Shown here piece after piece: positions 9,903 through 20,330 of a stretch of 64,000 nt of DNA (within the stretch, counting starts at the first letter, position 1; each line of letters starts with the position of its first letter). The notes under the pieces are model-generated. The model saw only the letters and a list, made by a program, of their open reading frames with translations. It was not told where the DNA came from and searched no databases. The DNA is from an uncultured Pelagibacteraceae bacterium. GTDB lineage: Bacteria; Pseudomonadota; Alphaproteobacteria; Pelagibacterales; Pelagibacteraceae. The translations under genes were made by a program, and so were the position numbers. The stretch covers positions 1 through 64,000 of the forward strand of contig CACJRK010000001.1 in NCBI GenBank assembly GCA_902595795.1. Direction: 5' to 3'.

Positions 9903-10604
9903 ATGATAAGAAACTTTTTATTTTCGATATTATTCTTCACTGGAATTATTTTTATTTCAATAATTTTTTTACCATCATTTTTTTTACCTCAGCAAGTTGT
10001 TTTATTAGGTGGAAAATTAATGGGTTATTGGGCTAGTTTTTGTCTAAGATTTATACTTTCAGTAAAAATTTCTATTAAAGGAAAGGAAAATATTATCAGT
10101 AATGAAAAATTTTTTATAGCATCATCTCATCAATCAATGTTTGAAACTTTTTATTTGCAAACAATTTTTAATGCACCTGTATTTATTCTTAAGAAAGAAT
10201 TATTATTAATTCCAATATTTGGTTGGTACTTAAAAAAAATAGGATCAATATCAATAAAAAGAAATAAAGTTACAAAAGATAACTTGAGTTTTTTTGATGA
10301 TATTTCAAAAATAATGTCTAAGTCTAATAGACCTTTAATTATATTTCCTCAAGGAACTAGAGTTCTTCCAGACGAAAGACCACCATTTAAAAAAGGAGCT
10401 TCTAGAATATATGAACAGCTGAATTTTACGTGTCAGCCAGTTGCAATTAACTCTGGGTATGTATGGCCTAAAAACGGAGAAAAGAAAGCTAATAGAACTA
10501 TTACAATCTCTGTTTTAAAACGAATTCCTTCTGGTTTATCAAAAGAAAATTTTATTCAAATTCTGGAAAAAAATATTTATTCAGAGTTAGACTTAATAAA
10601 TTAA
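9903..10604 (+). CDS. plsC: 1-acyl-sn-glycerol-3-phosphate acyltransferase
   Basis: SSHQSMFET (HX4D-like block) and FPQGTR motif. Confidence 0.88.
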   Translation: MIRNFLFSILFFTGIIFISIIFLPSFFLPQQVVLLGGKLMGYWASFCLRFILSVKISIKGKENIISNEKFFIASSHQSMFETFYLQTIFNAPVFILKKELLLIPIFGWYLKKIGSISIKRNKVTKDNLSFFDDISKIMSKSNRPLIIFPQGTRVLPDERPPFKKGASRIYEQLNFTCQPVAINSGYVWPKNGEKKANRTITISVLKRIPSGLSKENFIQILEKNIYSELDLIN

Positions 10605-11713
10605 CCTTTCATAGGCATAACAACAAAAATGCTATCAAAATCACCTGGATCTTTTATCAATGCTGGCGACGCAGTATCATTAAAGAAAACTTCAACTCTG
10701 TCTCCATCTAATTGAGAGGCAACATCTATCAAATATCTAGAATTAAAGCTTATTTCTAAATCATGATCAAAATTAACACTTAAAGTTTCTTTACCATCTC
10801 CACTATTGGTATTATTTACTGACAAATCTAGAGTATCTTTAGATAAATTAAATTTCACTCCATCTTTTTTATCTAATGAAACTGAGGCTACTCTATCAAC
10901 AGAATTTAAAAATAATTTTAAATCTATTTCTAATTTTTTTTGATTATTTTTAGGAATAACTTGAATGTAATTAGGAAATTTTCCATCAATAAGTTTCGAA
11001 ATTAAAATGCTATTATTTAATTCAAATTTTATTTTTGATTTCACATTCGAAACTTTTACATCCCCATCATAGTTATCTAATAAAGAACAAAGCTGAAAAA
11101 TTGTTTTTTTAGGTAAAATTATTGGATCAAAATCAATTTTTTTATCTAATCTAATTTTTGAAATAGACATTCTGTGGCTATCAGTTGCAACTGCGGTTAA
11201 ATAATTTTTATCCTCAACTTCTATTTGATGAAAATAAATTCCACTTAAATAATGTCTTGTTTCATCATTAGAAACTGAAAATTTACATTTATTTAATAAT
11301 TTCAGAAGTTGTTTTGATTTAATTATAAATTCATTTTGATTAAAATTTTCATCTGTTAAAGGGAACTCTGTAGCACTTATACAATTTAAATTAAATATAG
11401 ACTTTTCAGACTCTACTTGTAATTTACTAATATCCGTTAGAGATAAATTTATTTTTTTTCCTGAATTAAATTTTCTGATTATATCATACATTATTGAGGA
11501 AGTTGTGGTTGTTTTGCCTTCCTCTAAAATTTCTACATTATTTAATTGGTGTATAAATATTAAATCTAGGTCAGTTGCAGTAATCGTAAGTTTTGAAGTA
11601 CTTGCATCAAGTAAAATATTTGAAAGAATTGGAAGTGTACTTCTTTTCTCAATAACACCCTGACAATAATTTAATGCTTGCTGAAGGTCTTGTTGATTAA
11701 CGTTAAATTTCAT
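10601..11713 (-). CDS. dnaN: DNA polymerase III beta subunit (sliding clamp)
   Basis: Full-length clamp with YLSGIYFH, ATDSHRM, C-terminal VVMPMKG. Confidence 0.97.
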   Translation of the reverse strand: MKFNVNQQDLQQALNYCQGVIEKRSTLPILSNILLDASTSKLTITATDLDLIFIHQLNNVEILEEGKTTTTSSIMYDIIRKFNSGKKINLSLTDISKLQVESEKSIFNLNCISATEFPLTDENFNQNEFIIKSKQLLKLLNKCKFSVSNDETRHYLSGIYFHQIEVEDKNYLTAVATDSHRMSISKIRLDKKIDFDPIILPKKTIFQLCSLLDNYDGDVKVSNVKSKIKFELNNSILISKLIDGKFPNYIQVIPKNNQKKLEIDLKLFLNSVDRVASVSLDKKDGVKFNLSKDTLDLSVNNTNSGDGKETLSVNFDHDLEISFNSRYLIDVASQLDGDRVEVFFNDTASPALIKDPGDFDSIFVVMPMKG

Positions 11714-13121
11714 TTTCTTTATTGTTATATAATATCTGATTTTTTAATTTATTTATATTATCAACCATTTCAGGATCTTTTTCTTTTATCTTTTCAATAG
11801 TTTTTACCGAATGAATTATCGTCGTATGATCTCTATTAGAAAATTCTCTTCCAATTTCAGGTAATGATTTTGAAGTCAAAATTTTAGTTAAATAAATTGC
11901 AGTTTGTCTAGGTCTTACTAGATATCTTGATCTTCTAGAAGATAACATTTCATTTTTACTGATTTTGAAGAATTTACAAACAACCGTTTGAATTAAATCT
12001 ATTGTAACTTTGTTTTCAACTAAATTTAATAAATCCTTCAAAACTACTTTTGTTTCTGCAAGATTTGGAGTTTTGTTGTAAATCCTTGAGAATGAAACAA
12101 CCCTGTTTATTGCACCAACTAATTCTCTTACACTTCCGGTTATTTCTTTACTTATAAAATCTTGAATTTCTTTTGAAACTTGTAATTGTTCTGAATACAA
12201 AGAGTTTAATTCTTCTGTTTTTTTTTCAACTATCTTTTTTCTAAGTTCAAGATCCGGCTTCTGAATATCAACAACTAATCCTCCAGAAAATCTTGATTTA
12301 ATTCTTTCTTGGATCCTTGATAATTTATTTGGCGCGCGATCAGCTGATATAATTATTTGAGAACCTTTATCAAGTAATGCATTAAAAGTATGAAAGAACT
12401 CTTCTTGCATAGCTTCTTTGCCACTTATAAACTGAATATCATCAATCAATAAAATATCTGTATTTCTAAAATGTTCTTTAAACTTAACCATATCATTTGA
12501 TTTTATTGATTTTACAAACTGATACATAAAACGTTCAGCAGAAATAAACATTACTTTATTGTTTTTTTTAAGTTCTAAACCTATTGAATTTAGTAGATGA
12601 GTTTTTCCCATTCCAACTCCACCATAAATATAAAGTGGGTTATAATGAGATATATTTTCTGAAACTTTTAAAGAGGCTTCATATGCTAATTTGTTACTGG
12701 AACCAGTGATAAAATTATCAAATCTTTTATTTGGATCAATTCTGTTATATTGAAGATAAGAATCTTTTATAAATGAAACATTTTCATTTGCAGTATTCTC
12801 TTTAATAGTACTTTCTTTTAAAGCATTATATTGAACTTTATCTACTATTTTAAACTCAATTCTAATTATATCTTTTTTATATATTTTAATTATTTGTAAT
12901 ATTTGATCTAAATATCTAGAAGTAATCCAATCTCTAATAAATCTTGTTGGAACTGATAATAATAAATAATTATTAAATTCCTCTATAAAAGATATTTTTT
13001 TTAACCAACTTTCATAAACTTCCGTACCAAGTTTATTTCTCATTTCATTCTGCACACGCTTCCAATCAAAACTTTCAGAAGAAATATTATTTACATCTTT
13101 TTTATTTGAAAACTTATTCAT
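11703..13121 (-). CDS. dnaA: chromosomal replication initiator DnaA
   Basis: GGVGMGKTHLLNSIG Walker A, LLIDDIQFISGKE, NRDHTTIIHS box-binding motif. Confidence 0.98.
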   Translation of the reverse strand: MNKFSNKKDVNNISSESFDWKRVQNEMRNKLGTEVYESWLKKISFIEEFNNYLLLSVPTRFIRDWITSRYLDQILQIIKIYKKDIIRIEFKIVDKVQYNALKESTIKENTANENVSFIKDSYLQYNRIDPNKRFDNFITGSSNKLAYEASLKVSENISHYNPLYIYGGVGMGKTHLLNSIGLELKKNNKVMFISAERFMYQFVKSIKSNDMVKFKEHFRNTDILLIDDIQFISGKEAMQEEFFHTFNALLDKGSQIIISADRAPNKLSRIQERIKSRFSGGLVVDIQKPDLELRKKIVEKKTEELNSLYSEQLQVSKEIQDFISKEITGSVRELVGAINRVVSFSRIYNKTPNLAETKVVLKDLLNLVENKVTIDLIQTVVCKFFKISKNEMLSSRRSRYLVRPRQTAIYLTKILTSKSLPEIGREFSNRDHTTIIHSVKTIEKIKEKDPEMVDNINKLKNQILYNNKENEI

Positions 13122-13411
13122 ATGAAGAAAACTCAGTTAGAACTATTTAAAAAAATTTGCAACACTTAATAATAAAAATTAAAAAAAAAATAAAATCTAT
13201 GATTGTTATTATAGATTTTAAATAAATTGAGCTATAAAATTAAAATTTTAAATAAAATCAAATATAGATTGAATCAAATATAGATTGAATCAAATATAGA
13301 TTGAATAAGTTACTTACAAATATTTACTAAATCTAAATATAGTAATCATATATAATGATTAAATATATGGTGTGGATACTGTTAGTTGTTTTAAAATTTA
13401 AGTCTTGTTCT
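13122..13411. other. candidate replication origin (oriC) region
   Basis: 290-bp AT-rich intergenic gap upstream of dnaA with iteron-like repeats and a DnaA-box-like site TGTGGATAC at 13371-13379. Confidence 0.5.
13256..13303. repeat. three perfect tandem 16-bp repeats AATCAAATATAGATTG
   Basis: Read directly at 13256-13271, 13272-13287, 13288-13303 in the dnaA-rpsT intergenic region. Confidence 0.95.
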
Positions 13412-13672
13412 TTAGATTGCAGCAATTTTTTTTGTTATTCTAGATACATTTCTAGAAGCGTTTTGTTTTTTTATAATTCCAGACTTTGCTATTTTCATCA
13501 ACTCAGAGTTTAACTTTGGCAAAAATTTTAAAGCTTCATCTTTCTTTTTCCCATCAATTAAAAGATTCATTTTCTTGAGTGCATTTTTAAACCTACTCTT
13601 CCTAGCTTTATTTACTACTGTTTGTTTAGAAATTCTTCTAATTCTCTTAATTGCTGATTTTGTGTTTGCCAT
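13412..13672 (-). CDS. rpsT: 30S ribosomal protein S20
   Basis: MANTKSAIKRIRRISKQTVVNKARKSRFKNALKK; the upstream part of the track ORF is an artefactual extension. Confidence 0.96.
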   Translation of the reverse strand: MANTKSAIKRIRRISKQTVVNKARKSRFKNALKKMNLLIDGKKKDEALKFLPKLNSELMKIAKSGIIKKQNASRNVSRITKKIAAI

Positions 13673-13722
13673 ATGCGCAGGGGTATAGCTTGAGAATTTA
13701 TAGTGGTCAACTAAATATTTAA

Positions 13723-14586
13723 CTATTTTTGACAAGAAATACAAAAAAAAGTTGATCTATTTGATGTTATTTTTTTTTTTATAATACCTTTGCACTTTGG
13801 CCGTTTACATTCAGTTCCCTCTTGCTGATAAACTTTAAACTCTTTTTGAAAACTACCTTTAGTACCTGAAATATCTTTAAAATCCCTAATACTTGAACCT
13901 CCCTTATTAATAGCCTTTTGAAGTATTTTCTTTGAATTTAAAATTATATTTAAACATTCATATTTATTAATCTGCTTTGCTTTTTTAAATGGATTTATTT
14001 TACTCGCAAAAAGGATTTCACTTGCATAAATATTACCTATTCCTGAAACAAATCTCTGATCAAGTAAAAAACTTTTTATATCCTTATTTTTTTTTTTAAA
14101 GTAATTAACTACATATTTTAAGTTAAATTTATCACTAAAAGGTTCAGGTCCCATTGATTTAAATCTTTTCTCTAAATCTTGATGATTTTTAATAATTTCA
14201 AAAAATCCAAAACGTCTTGGATCATTATAAATTACTTTAAAGTTATCAAATATAAATTCTGCGTGATTATGTTTTTTAGGTAAAAAAGGTGATTGGTAAA
14301 AACTAGTGTTTGTAAATTTAAGAGGCTTTTTTTTATCAAGAATATGCATTGTTCCTGACATTCCTAAATGAATTAAACAATAATTTTTATCTTCAAAATA
14401 TATAATTAAATATTTCGAAAATCTATTGACCTTAATTATTTTTTTTTCTTCAAGAAAACTTTCAAAATCACTTGGTATTTTAAACCTTAAATTCCTGTTT
14501 CTAATTATTACTTTTTTTATGCTTTTTTTTTTGATCTTTTTGTGAAGGGATTGTCTAACAATTTCTACTTCTGGTAATTCTGGCAT
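13723..14586 (-). CDS. mutM: formamidopyrimidine-DNA glycosylase
   Basis: MPELPEVEIV, HLGMSG, GIGNIYASEILF, C-terminal zinc finger. Confidence 0.97.
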   Translation of the reverse strand: MPELPEVEIVRQSLHKKIKKKSIKKVIIRNRNLRFKIPSDFESFLEEKKIIKVNRFSKYLIIYFEDKNYCLIHLGMSGTMHILDKKKPLKFTNTSFYQSPFLPKKHNHAEFIFDNFKVIYNDPRRFGFFEIIKNHQDLEKRFKSMGPEPFSDKFNLKYVVNYFKKKNKDIKSFLLDQRFVSGIGNIYASEILFASKINPFKKAKQINKYECLNIILNSKKILQKAINKGGSSIRDFKDISGTKGSFQKEFKVYQQEGTECKRPKCKGIIKKKITSNRSTFFCISCQK

Positions 14587-14615
14587 TTGACACTATATTC
14601 AATATATATTTTTTT

Positions 14616-15320
14616 ATGCAACAAAATCTTCAAAATAAAAAAGATCTGGTAAAAAATGTATTTGATCAGGTCTATAACAAATATGACCTCATGAATGACT
14701 TTATGTCTATGGGTGTTCATAGATATTGGAAAAAAAGTCTAATTAATATGATGAGTCCAATGGAGAATAGGAAATTAATTGATGTCGCGTGTGGGACGGG
14801 AGATATTGGAAAGTTATTTCTAGATAGCACAAATAAAGAGGCTGAAATTACTTGTGTAGATCCAAATAAAGGTATGATTGGTCAGGGAAAACAAAAATTA
14901 TCTAATTATAAAAATATAAAATGGATTATTTCACCAGCAGAAAAATTACCTATAGCTAACAACTCATTTGATTATTACACTATTAGTTTTGGGCTTAGAA
15001 ATACAAAAAATTTAAATAAAGCACTTTCAGAGGCCCATAGAGTTTTAAAACCTGGTGGACGTTATCTGTGTCTAGAATTTTCTAAGATTCAAAATTCAAA
15101 TCTTGATTTTATATATAAAAATTACTCAAAACTTATTCCTATAATTGGTCAGTTTGTAGTTGGAGAAAAAGAACCTTACGATTATTTAATTAAAAGCATT
15201 GAACAATTTATTAATCAAGATGAATTAATAGAGTTGATGGAAAAAAATAATTTTCAAAAATGTTCTTATAGAAATCTTTCTGGAGGTATTGTTTCAATTC
15301 ATAGTGGTTGGAAAATTTAA
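14616..15320 (+). CDS. ubiE: ubiquinone/menaquinone methyltransferase
   Basis: VFDQVYNKYDLMNDFMSMGVHRYWK, VACGTGDIG, FGLRNTKNLNKALSEAHRVLKPGG. Confidence 0.96.
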   Translation: MQQNLQNKKDLVKNVFDQVYNKYDLMNDFMSMGVHRYWKKSLINMMSPMENRKLIDVACGTGDIGKLFLDSTNKEAEITCVDPNKGMIGQGKQKLSNYKNIKWIISPAEKLPIANNSFDYYTISFGLRNTKNLNKALSEAHRVLKPGGRYLCLEFSKIQNSNLDFIYKNYSKLIPIIGQFVVGEKEPYDYLIKSIEQFINQDELIELMEKNNFQKCSYRNLSGGIVSIHSGWKI

Positions 15321-16888
15321 TGATTAAAAAACTTGTTACTTTATTTAAATTAGGAAGAAAAATTGCAAAATCTGATATTTTAAAAATTGCATCAAAATTT
15401 AAAAAACCTCCTTTAGCTGTAACAATATTATTCCAAATTTTATCTATTTCATTTGAAAAAAATAAACAAAATAATTTAATTGAAGATGATGGTGAAAGAT
15501 TATCTAGATCATTAGAGTCTATGGGTACAACTTTTATTAAACTTGGGCAATTTCTTGCCACTAGACCTGATATAATTGGAGAAGAATTATCTTTAAAGTT
15601 AGAAAAACTTCAAGATCGATTACCGCCTTTTTCAATTGATGAAGCAAAAGAAATTATTAAAGAAGATCTTGGAATTGATGCATTTAATTCAATAATAGAT
15701 TTAAGTGAACCAGTTGCTGCCGCATCAATTGCACAAGTCCACAAAGCAAAAATAAATGACAATGGAACTATTAAAGATGTAGCAATAAAAATTTTAAGAC
15801 CAAACATAAAAAAAATATTCAATGAAGAAATTGATGCGATGATGTTATTTGCATTTATTATTGAATCATTTGTAAAAAAAACAAAAAGATTAAAACTTGT
15901 TGAAGTTGTTTTTTTACTTAAAGAAATAACTAATCTTGAGATGGATTTAAGATTTGAAGCTGCTGCGGCAAATGAATATGCAGAAAATACTAAAAATGAT
16001 GCTGGATTCAAAGTTCCAGAGATTTACTGGAATTTTACTAGTGAAAATGTGATGACTTTAGATTGGATAGATGGAATTTCAATAAGAGAAGCTGAAGAGT
16101 TAAAGAAAAGAAATTTAGATACTAGTAAAATTGCAGAAGATATTATCCAGCATTTTTTGAGACATGCTGTAAGAGATGGTTTTTTTCATGCAGACATGCA
16201 TCAAGGGAATATTTTCGTTGATAATAGTGGCCAAATAGTACCTATAGATTTTGGGATTATGGGTAGATTAGATAAACTTAGTAAAAGGTTTTTAGCAGAA
16301 ATTTTATTTGGATTTATTCAAAGAGATTATCGCAAAGTAGCTGAGGTTCACTTAGTGGCTGGATTAGTTCCTAAAGAAGTACCAATTGATGATCTTGCTC
16401 AAGCTTTGAGATCAATTGGTGAACCTATATTTGGTCAAGAAGTAAAAGATATTTCAGGGGGTAAATTGCTCAAACAATTGTTTGATGTAACAGAAAAGTT
16501 TAATATGCAAACTCAACCTCAATTATTAATGTTGCAAAAAACTATGGTTGTTGTTGAAGGTGTAGCAAGAAAATTAAATCCAAACACAAATATTTGGACA
16601 ACTTCAAAGCCTGTACTAGAAAATTGGCTTAAAGAAACAAAAGATCCAATTAATAATTTAAATGAAACTTTAAAAAGTACATCTGAAGTTATTAAACGTT
16701 TACCAGAATTTCCTGAGATTATGGATAAAGCAAATCAAGCATTAACATTTTTAGCTAGCGGTCAAATTCCACAAAATTCAAATTCTTATACCGCTCTAAA
16801 TGATAAAAAATCAGAAATGATAGCATTTAGAAATCAATCTATTATTGGTTTATTACTTCTTGTAATTTTTGGCCTAATAGTATTTTAA
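15320..16888 (+). CDS. ubiB: ubiquinone biosynthesis protein UbiB (ABC1/AarF kinase-like)
   Basis: MGTTFIKLGQFLATRPD, AAASIAQVHKA, FHADMHQGN; start after UbiE preferred over track start 15308. Confidence 0.95.
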   Translation: MIKKLVTLFKLGRKIAKSDILKIASKFKKPPLAVTILFQILSISFEKNKQNNLIEDDGERLSRSLESMGTTFIKLGQFLATRPDIIGEELSLKLEKLQDRLPPFSIDEAKEIIKEDLGIDAFNSIIDLSEPVAAASIAQVHKAKINDNGTIKDVAIKILRPNIKKIFNEEIDAMMLFAFIIESFVKKTKRLKLVEVVFLLKEITNLEMDLRFEAAAANEYAENTKNDAGFKVPEIYWNFTSENVMTLDWIDGISIREAEELKKRNLDTSKIAEDIIQHFLRHAVRDGFFHADMHQGNIFVDNSGQIVPIDFGIMGRLDKLSKRFLAEILFGFIQRDYRKVAEVHLVAGLVPKEVPIDDLAQALRSIGEPIFGQEVKDISGGKLLKQLFDVTEKFNMQTQPQLLMLQKTMVVVEGVARKLNPNTNIWTTSKPVLENWLKETKDPINNLNETLKSTSEVIKRLPEFPEIMDKANQALTFLASGQIPQNSNSYTALNDKKSEMIAFRNQSIIGLLLLVIFGLIVF

Positions 16889-16896
16889 TTCCGCAA

Positions 16897-18102
16897 ATGA
16901 AAAATTTGTTAAATAAAAAAATACTATTCATTATCTGCGGGGGGATATCTGCCTACAAAAGTCTAGAAACAATTAGGCTTTTTAAAAAGAATGGAGCAGA
17001 AATAAAGACAATTCTTACCACAAGTGCAAAAGAATTTGTAACTCCACTTTCAGTAACATCGCTTTCTCAAGGTAAAGTATATAGCGATTTATTCAGTGTT
17101 GAAAATGAAGCTGAAATGGATCATATTTCACTTTCAAGATGGGCAGATTTAGTTGTAATTGCACCAGCAACAGCAAATACAATTTCAAAATTAGCTCAAG
17201 GAACAACTGATGATTTGGCATCTACTGTGGTTTTAGCTTCAGATAAAGACATTATTTTAGCACCAGCAATGAATGTAAGAATGTGGGAACATCCAACTAC
17301 CAAAATGAATTTAAAAAAATTAAAGGAGTTTGGATATAAACTAATTGGTCCAGAGGTTGGTGATATGGCATGTGGTGAATATGGAGAGGGTAAAATGTCG
17401 GACCCATCAGTAATTGCTAAAGAAATTGATAAATATTTCTCAACTCAAAAAAATAACAAAAAATTTAAAGCATTAGTTACAGCGGGGCCAACTAATGAGT
17501 ATATAGATCCAGTTCGTTTTATTACAAATAAATCAAGTGGCAAACAAGGATATGAATTAGCAAAATCATTATCAAAAAAAGGTTTTGATACAACATTAAT
17601 ATCAGGTCCAACTAATCTTGAGATAACTAAAGATATTAATCTTATAAAAGTTGAAACAGCAGATGAAATGTTAGTTGCTACTCAAGAAAATTTACCTGTT
17701 GATGTAGCAATTTTTTCTGCTGCAGTAGCTGATTTTAAAATTAATAAAAAGTATGAAAATAAAATTAAAAAACAAGAGAACTTAAATCTAAATTTAGAAA
17801 AGAATATAGATATACTTAATTATGTTTCTAACCATAACTCTATGAGACCTGAACTTGTCATTGGGTTTGCGGCAGAAACAAATGAGATCGATAAAAATGC
17901 AGTAGAAAAATTAAACAAGAAGAATTGTGACTGGATAATTTCCAATGATGTATCAAATAAAAATATAGGATTTAATTCTGATTATAATGAGGTTACAATT
18001 CATTATAAAAATAGAGATGCTAAAAAAGAAAAACTTTCGTACAAAAAAAAATCTGGAATTTCTGATGAAATAGTTGATAGAATAATTGATCAATTAAATT
18101 AA
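16897..18102 (+). CDS. coaBC: bifunctional phosphopantothenoylcysteine decarboxylase/synthase
   Basis: CGGISAYKSLETIR, APAMNVRMWEHP, TAGPTNEYIDPVRFITNKSSGKQG. Confidence 0.97.
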   Translation: MKNLLNKKILFIICGGISAYKSLETIRLFKKNGAEIKTILTTSAKEFVTPLSVTSLSQGKVYSDLFSVENEAEMDHISLSRWADLVVIAPATANTISKLAQGTTDDLASTVVLASDKDIILAPAMNVRMWEHPTTKMNLKKLKEFGYKLIGPEVGDMACGEYGEGKMSDPSVIAKEIDKYFSTQKNNKKFKALVTAGPTNEYIDPVRFITNKSSGKQGYELAKSLSKKGFDTTLISGPTNLEITKDINLIKVETADEMLVATQENLPVDVAIFSAAVADFKINKKYENKIKKQENLNLNLEKNIDILNYVSNHNSMRPELVIGFAAETNEIDKNAVEKLNKKNCDWIISNDVSNKNIGFNSDYNEVTIHYKNRDAKKEKLSYKKKSGISDEIVDRIIDQLN

Positions 18103-18539
18103 TGGCAAAAGTTCTTATCAAAAAGTTAGACCCTGCAGTTGAATTACCTACTTACAAAACAAAAGGTGCATCAGGAATGGATTTAATGGCATTATTAAAT
18201 GAACCCATCAATCTTAAACCAAACTCTTCATGTTTAGTTCCTACAGGGCTTGCAGTAGCATTTTCTAGTGATTTCGAAATCCAAATAAGACCAAGATCTG
18301 GTTTAGCTGCAAAGAACAACATTAGTGTGTTAAATACACCTGGAACTATTGATAGTGATTACAGAGGAGAAATAAAAGTAATCCTTTTTAATCACGGAAA
18401 AAGTGATTTTTTAATAAATAATAAAGATAGAATAGCACAAATGATTTTAACTCCTGTAATTAAAATGGATCTTGAGGAAACTGATGATCTACCAGAAACA
18501 ATTAGAGGAGAGGATGGTTTTGGCTCGACTGGAAAATGA
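18102..18539 (+). CDS. dut: dUTP diphosphatase
   Basis: ASGMDL, RPRSGLAAKN, GTIDSDYRGEI, RGEDGFGSTGK. Confidence 0.98.
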   Translation: MAKVLIKKLDPAVELPTYKTKGASGMDLMALLNEPINLKPNSSCLVPTGLAVAFSSDFEIQIRPRSGLAAKNNISVLNTPGTIDSDYRGEIKVILFNHGKSDFLINNKDRIAQMILTPVIKMDLEETDDLPETIRGEDGFGSTGK

Positions 18540-19282
18540 GCAAAAATTTAAGCAAAAAAGAAATAGATAAATTTTCGAGACAAATAATTTTAAAAAACAT
18601 AGGTCCATTAGGACAAAAAAAAATTCTAGACTCAAAGATTTTAATAATTGGAATGGGTGGTCTAGGATGTCCAGCGGCTGATTTTTTAACTCGATCTGGT
18701 ATTGGGAAACTAGGAATTGTTGATCATGACATCGTTAGCCTATCAAATATTCATAGACAAAGTTTATATGATGAAAAAGATTTAAATCAGTCAAAAGTTA
18801 TAATTGCTAAAAAAAAACTAAATAGAATTAACCCAAAAACAAAAATAAATATTTATAACTTTAAAATGAATAGAGCAAAATTTGAAAAAATAATAAAAAA
18901 TTATGACTACATAATTGATGGTACTGACAATTTTGAAAGTAAATTTTTAATAAATGATTTAAGTTTAAAATATAAAAAATATCTTGTGACTGGAGCAATT
19001 AGTAAATTTGATGGTCATATTTTTACTTTTGATTTTGTAGATAAAAATACTCCTTCTTTAAGAGACTTCTATCAAGAAGAAGTTATTACTGATGAAATAT
19101 TAAACTGTGAATATGAAGGAATATTAGGACCAGTAGCAGGAACAATTGGCACCATGCTAGCTAATGAAGTTTTGAAAAGAATATTAAAAGTTGGTCAAAA
19201 TCTGAATGGATTTATTCTTATTATAGATTTATTAAATTTAAGCTTTAGAAAAGTTAAATTAAATAAAACAAAAATAAAGTGA
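18536..19282 (+). CDS. HesA/MoeB/ThiF-family adenylyltransferase
   Basis: GMGGLGCPAADFLTRSGIGKLGIVDHD, DGTDNFESKFLINDL. Confidence 0.92.
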   Translation: MSKNLSKKEIDKFSRQIILKNIGPLGQKKILDSKILIIGMGGLGCPAADFLTRSGIGKLGIVDHDIVSLSNIHRQSLYDEKDLNQSKVIIAKKKLNRINPKTKINIYNFKMNRAKFEKIIKNYDYIIDGTDNFESKFLINDLSLKYKKYLVTGAISKFDGHIFTFDFVDKNTPSLRDFYQEEVITDEILNCEYEGILGPVAGTIGTMLANEVLKRILKVGQNLNGFILIIDLLNLSFRKVKLNKTKIK

Positions 19283-19734
19283 AAATAAAAAATTTAATTC
19301 ATAATATTTTTATATCCTTCCTTTTAATATCCTTTATTACTTCAAGTAATGCAGGGGAAATATTTGTTTCTCTTAAAAAAAATAAGGTAAATGTACGATA
19401 TGGACCAAGTTTTGAGTCAGACATTAAGTATGTTTACAAAAAAATAAATTTACCTTTGAAACAAATTGATAAAAAAGAAAATTTTAGACGAATTATTGAT
19501 TTTAAAAATAACAGTGGATGGATTCATATTTCACAATTAAAAAAAAGTAATTCAGTAATAGCTACTAAAGATAAAGTTTTATTTAAGAAACCTACTTCTT
19601 TTGCTAAACCAGTTGCTCAAATTAAAGAAGGAAGATTATTAATTGTAGAAAAATGTGAGCAAAATTGGTGCCAAATAACATCAGATGAATTTAAAGGTTG
19701 GATTAAGACAGATAATATTTGGGGACTAAATTAA
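19279..19734 (+). CDS. SH3-domain periplasmic protein
   Basis: Signal peptide, KVNVRYGPSFESDIKYVY, SGWIHISQLK (bacterial SH3); start codon is GTG. Confidence 0.82.
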   Translation: MKIKNLIHNIFISFLLISFITSSNAGEIFVSLKKNKVNVRYGPSFESDIKYVYKKINLPLKQIDKKENFRRIIDFKNNSGWIHISQLKKSNSVIATKDKVLFKKPTSFAKPVAQIKEGRLLIVEKCEQNWCQITSDEFKGWIKTDNIWGLN

Positions 19735-20330
19735 CTAAAATCAGCGGATAATGAGGCTATATTTTCTTCAGATAATTTTGTGCTGTGAGAATATTCTTTG
19801 TGATCAATACCAAGCTCAATTTCTGAACTATTAGACTTAAATTTTTCTATTTGATCATCAGTAAAATTAAAATGAATAAACTGTACTGAAGAAGCTTTTC
19901 CTTCACTAGAAGTTCTGTCTACATCTTCTTCTGGAACCGCTTTAATTTTCTCACCATTTATTTTCATAAATACTGTTTCTTCTATTCCACCAACTTTTCC
20001 AAGAAACGCTGCTCTTGAAATAGGATTATCTATTTCAAACATTAGAGTTGCTGTAAGCTCTTTTCCGTTAGGTATTAAAGGATTATACGCAGAAAGCTCA
20101 TCATGAAGTTGTTCATCACCACCTTTTTCAATATATAGCATTTCTTGAACTTGGGCTAACATTGTTTCATAACTCTCAAAATAAAAAGTAGCATAAGGAC
20201 CTAAAGCAACTCTTCTATTTTTTTTATAATCAACAATATTTTTTCTTAGTTCACGTCTCCTCCCTATATAAACATCTAGAGGCATGATATCTTCTTTTTG
20301 GATTTCTCTTTTTTCTCTAGGCATGATCAC
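19731..20330 (-). CDS. DUF3501-family protein
   Basis: MPLDVYIGRRRELRKNIVDYKKNRRVALGPYATFYFESYETMLAQVQEML; neighbour of GlpC-like Fe-S protein. Confidence 0.8.
   Translation of the reverse strand: MIMPREKREIQKEDIMPLDVYIGRRRELRKNIVDYKKNRRVALGPYATFYFESYETMLAQVQEMLYIEKGGDEQLHDELSAYNPLIPNGKELTATLMFEIDNPISRAAFLGKVGGIEETVFMKINGEKIKAVPEEDVDRTSSEGKASSVQFIHFNFTDDQIEKFKSNSSEIELGIDHKEYSHSTKLSEENIASLSADFS

Noticed and set aside
13256-13303. Three 16-bp repeats considered as a CRISPR array
   Set aside because: No spacers between units and no cas genes; these are tandem iteron-like repeats.
15211-16011. Minus-strand ORFs 15211-15561 and 15610-16011
   Set aside because: Antisense to ubiE/ubiB with no recognisable motif.
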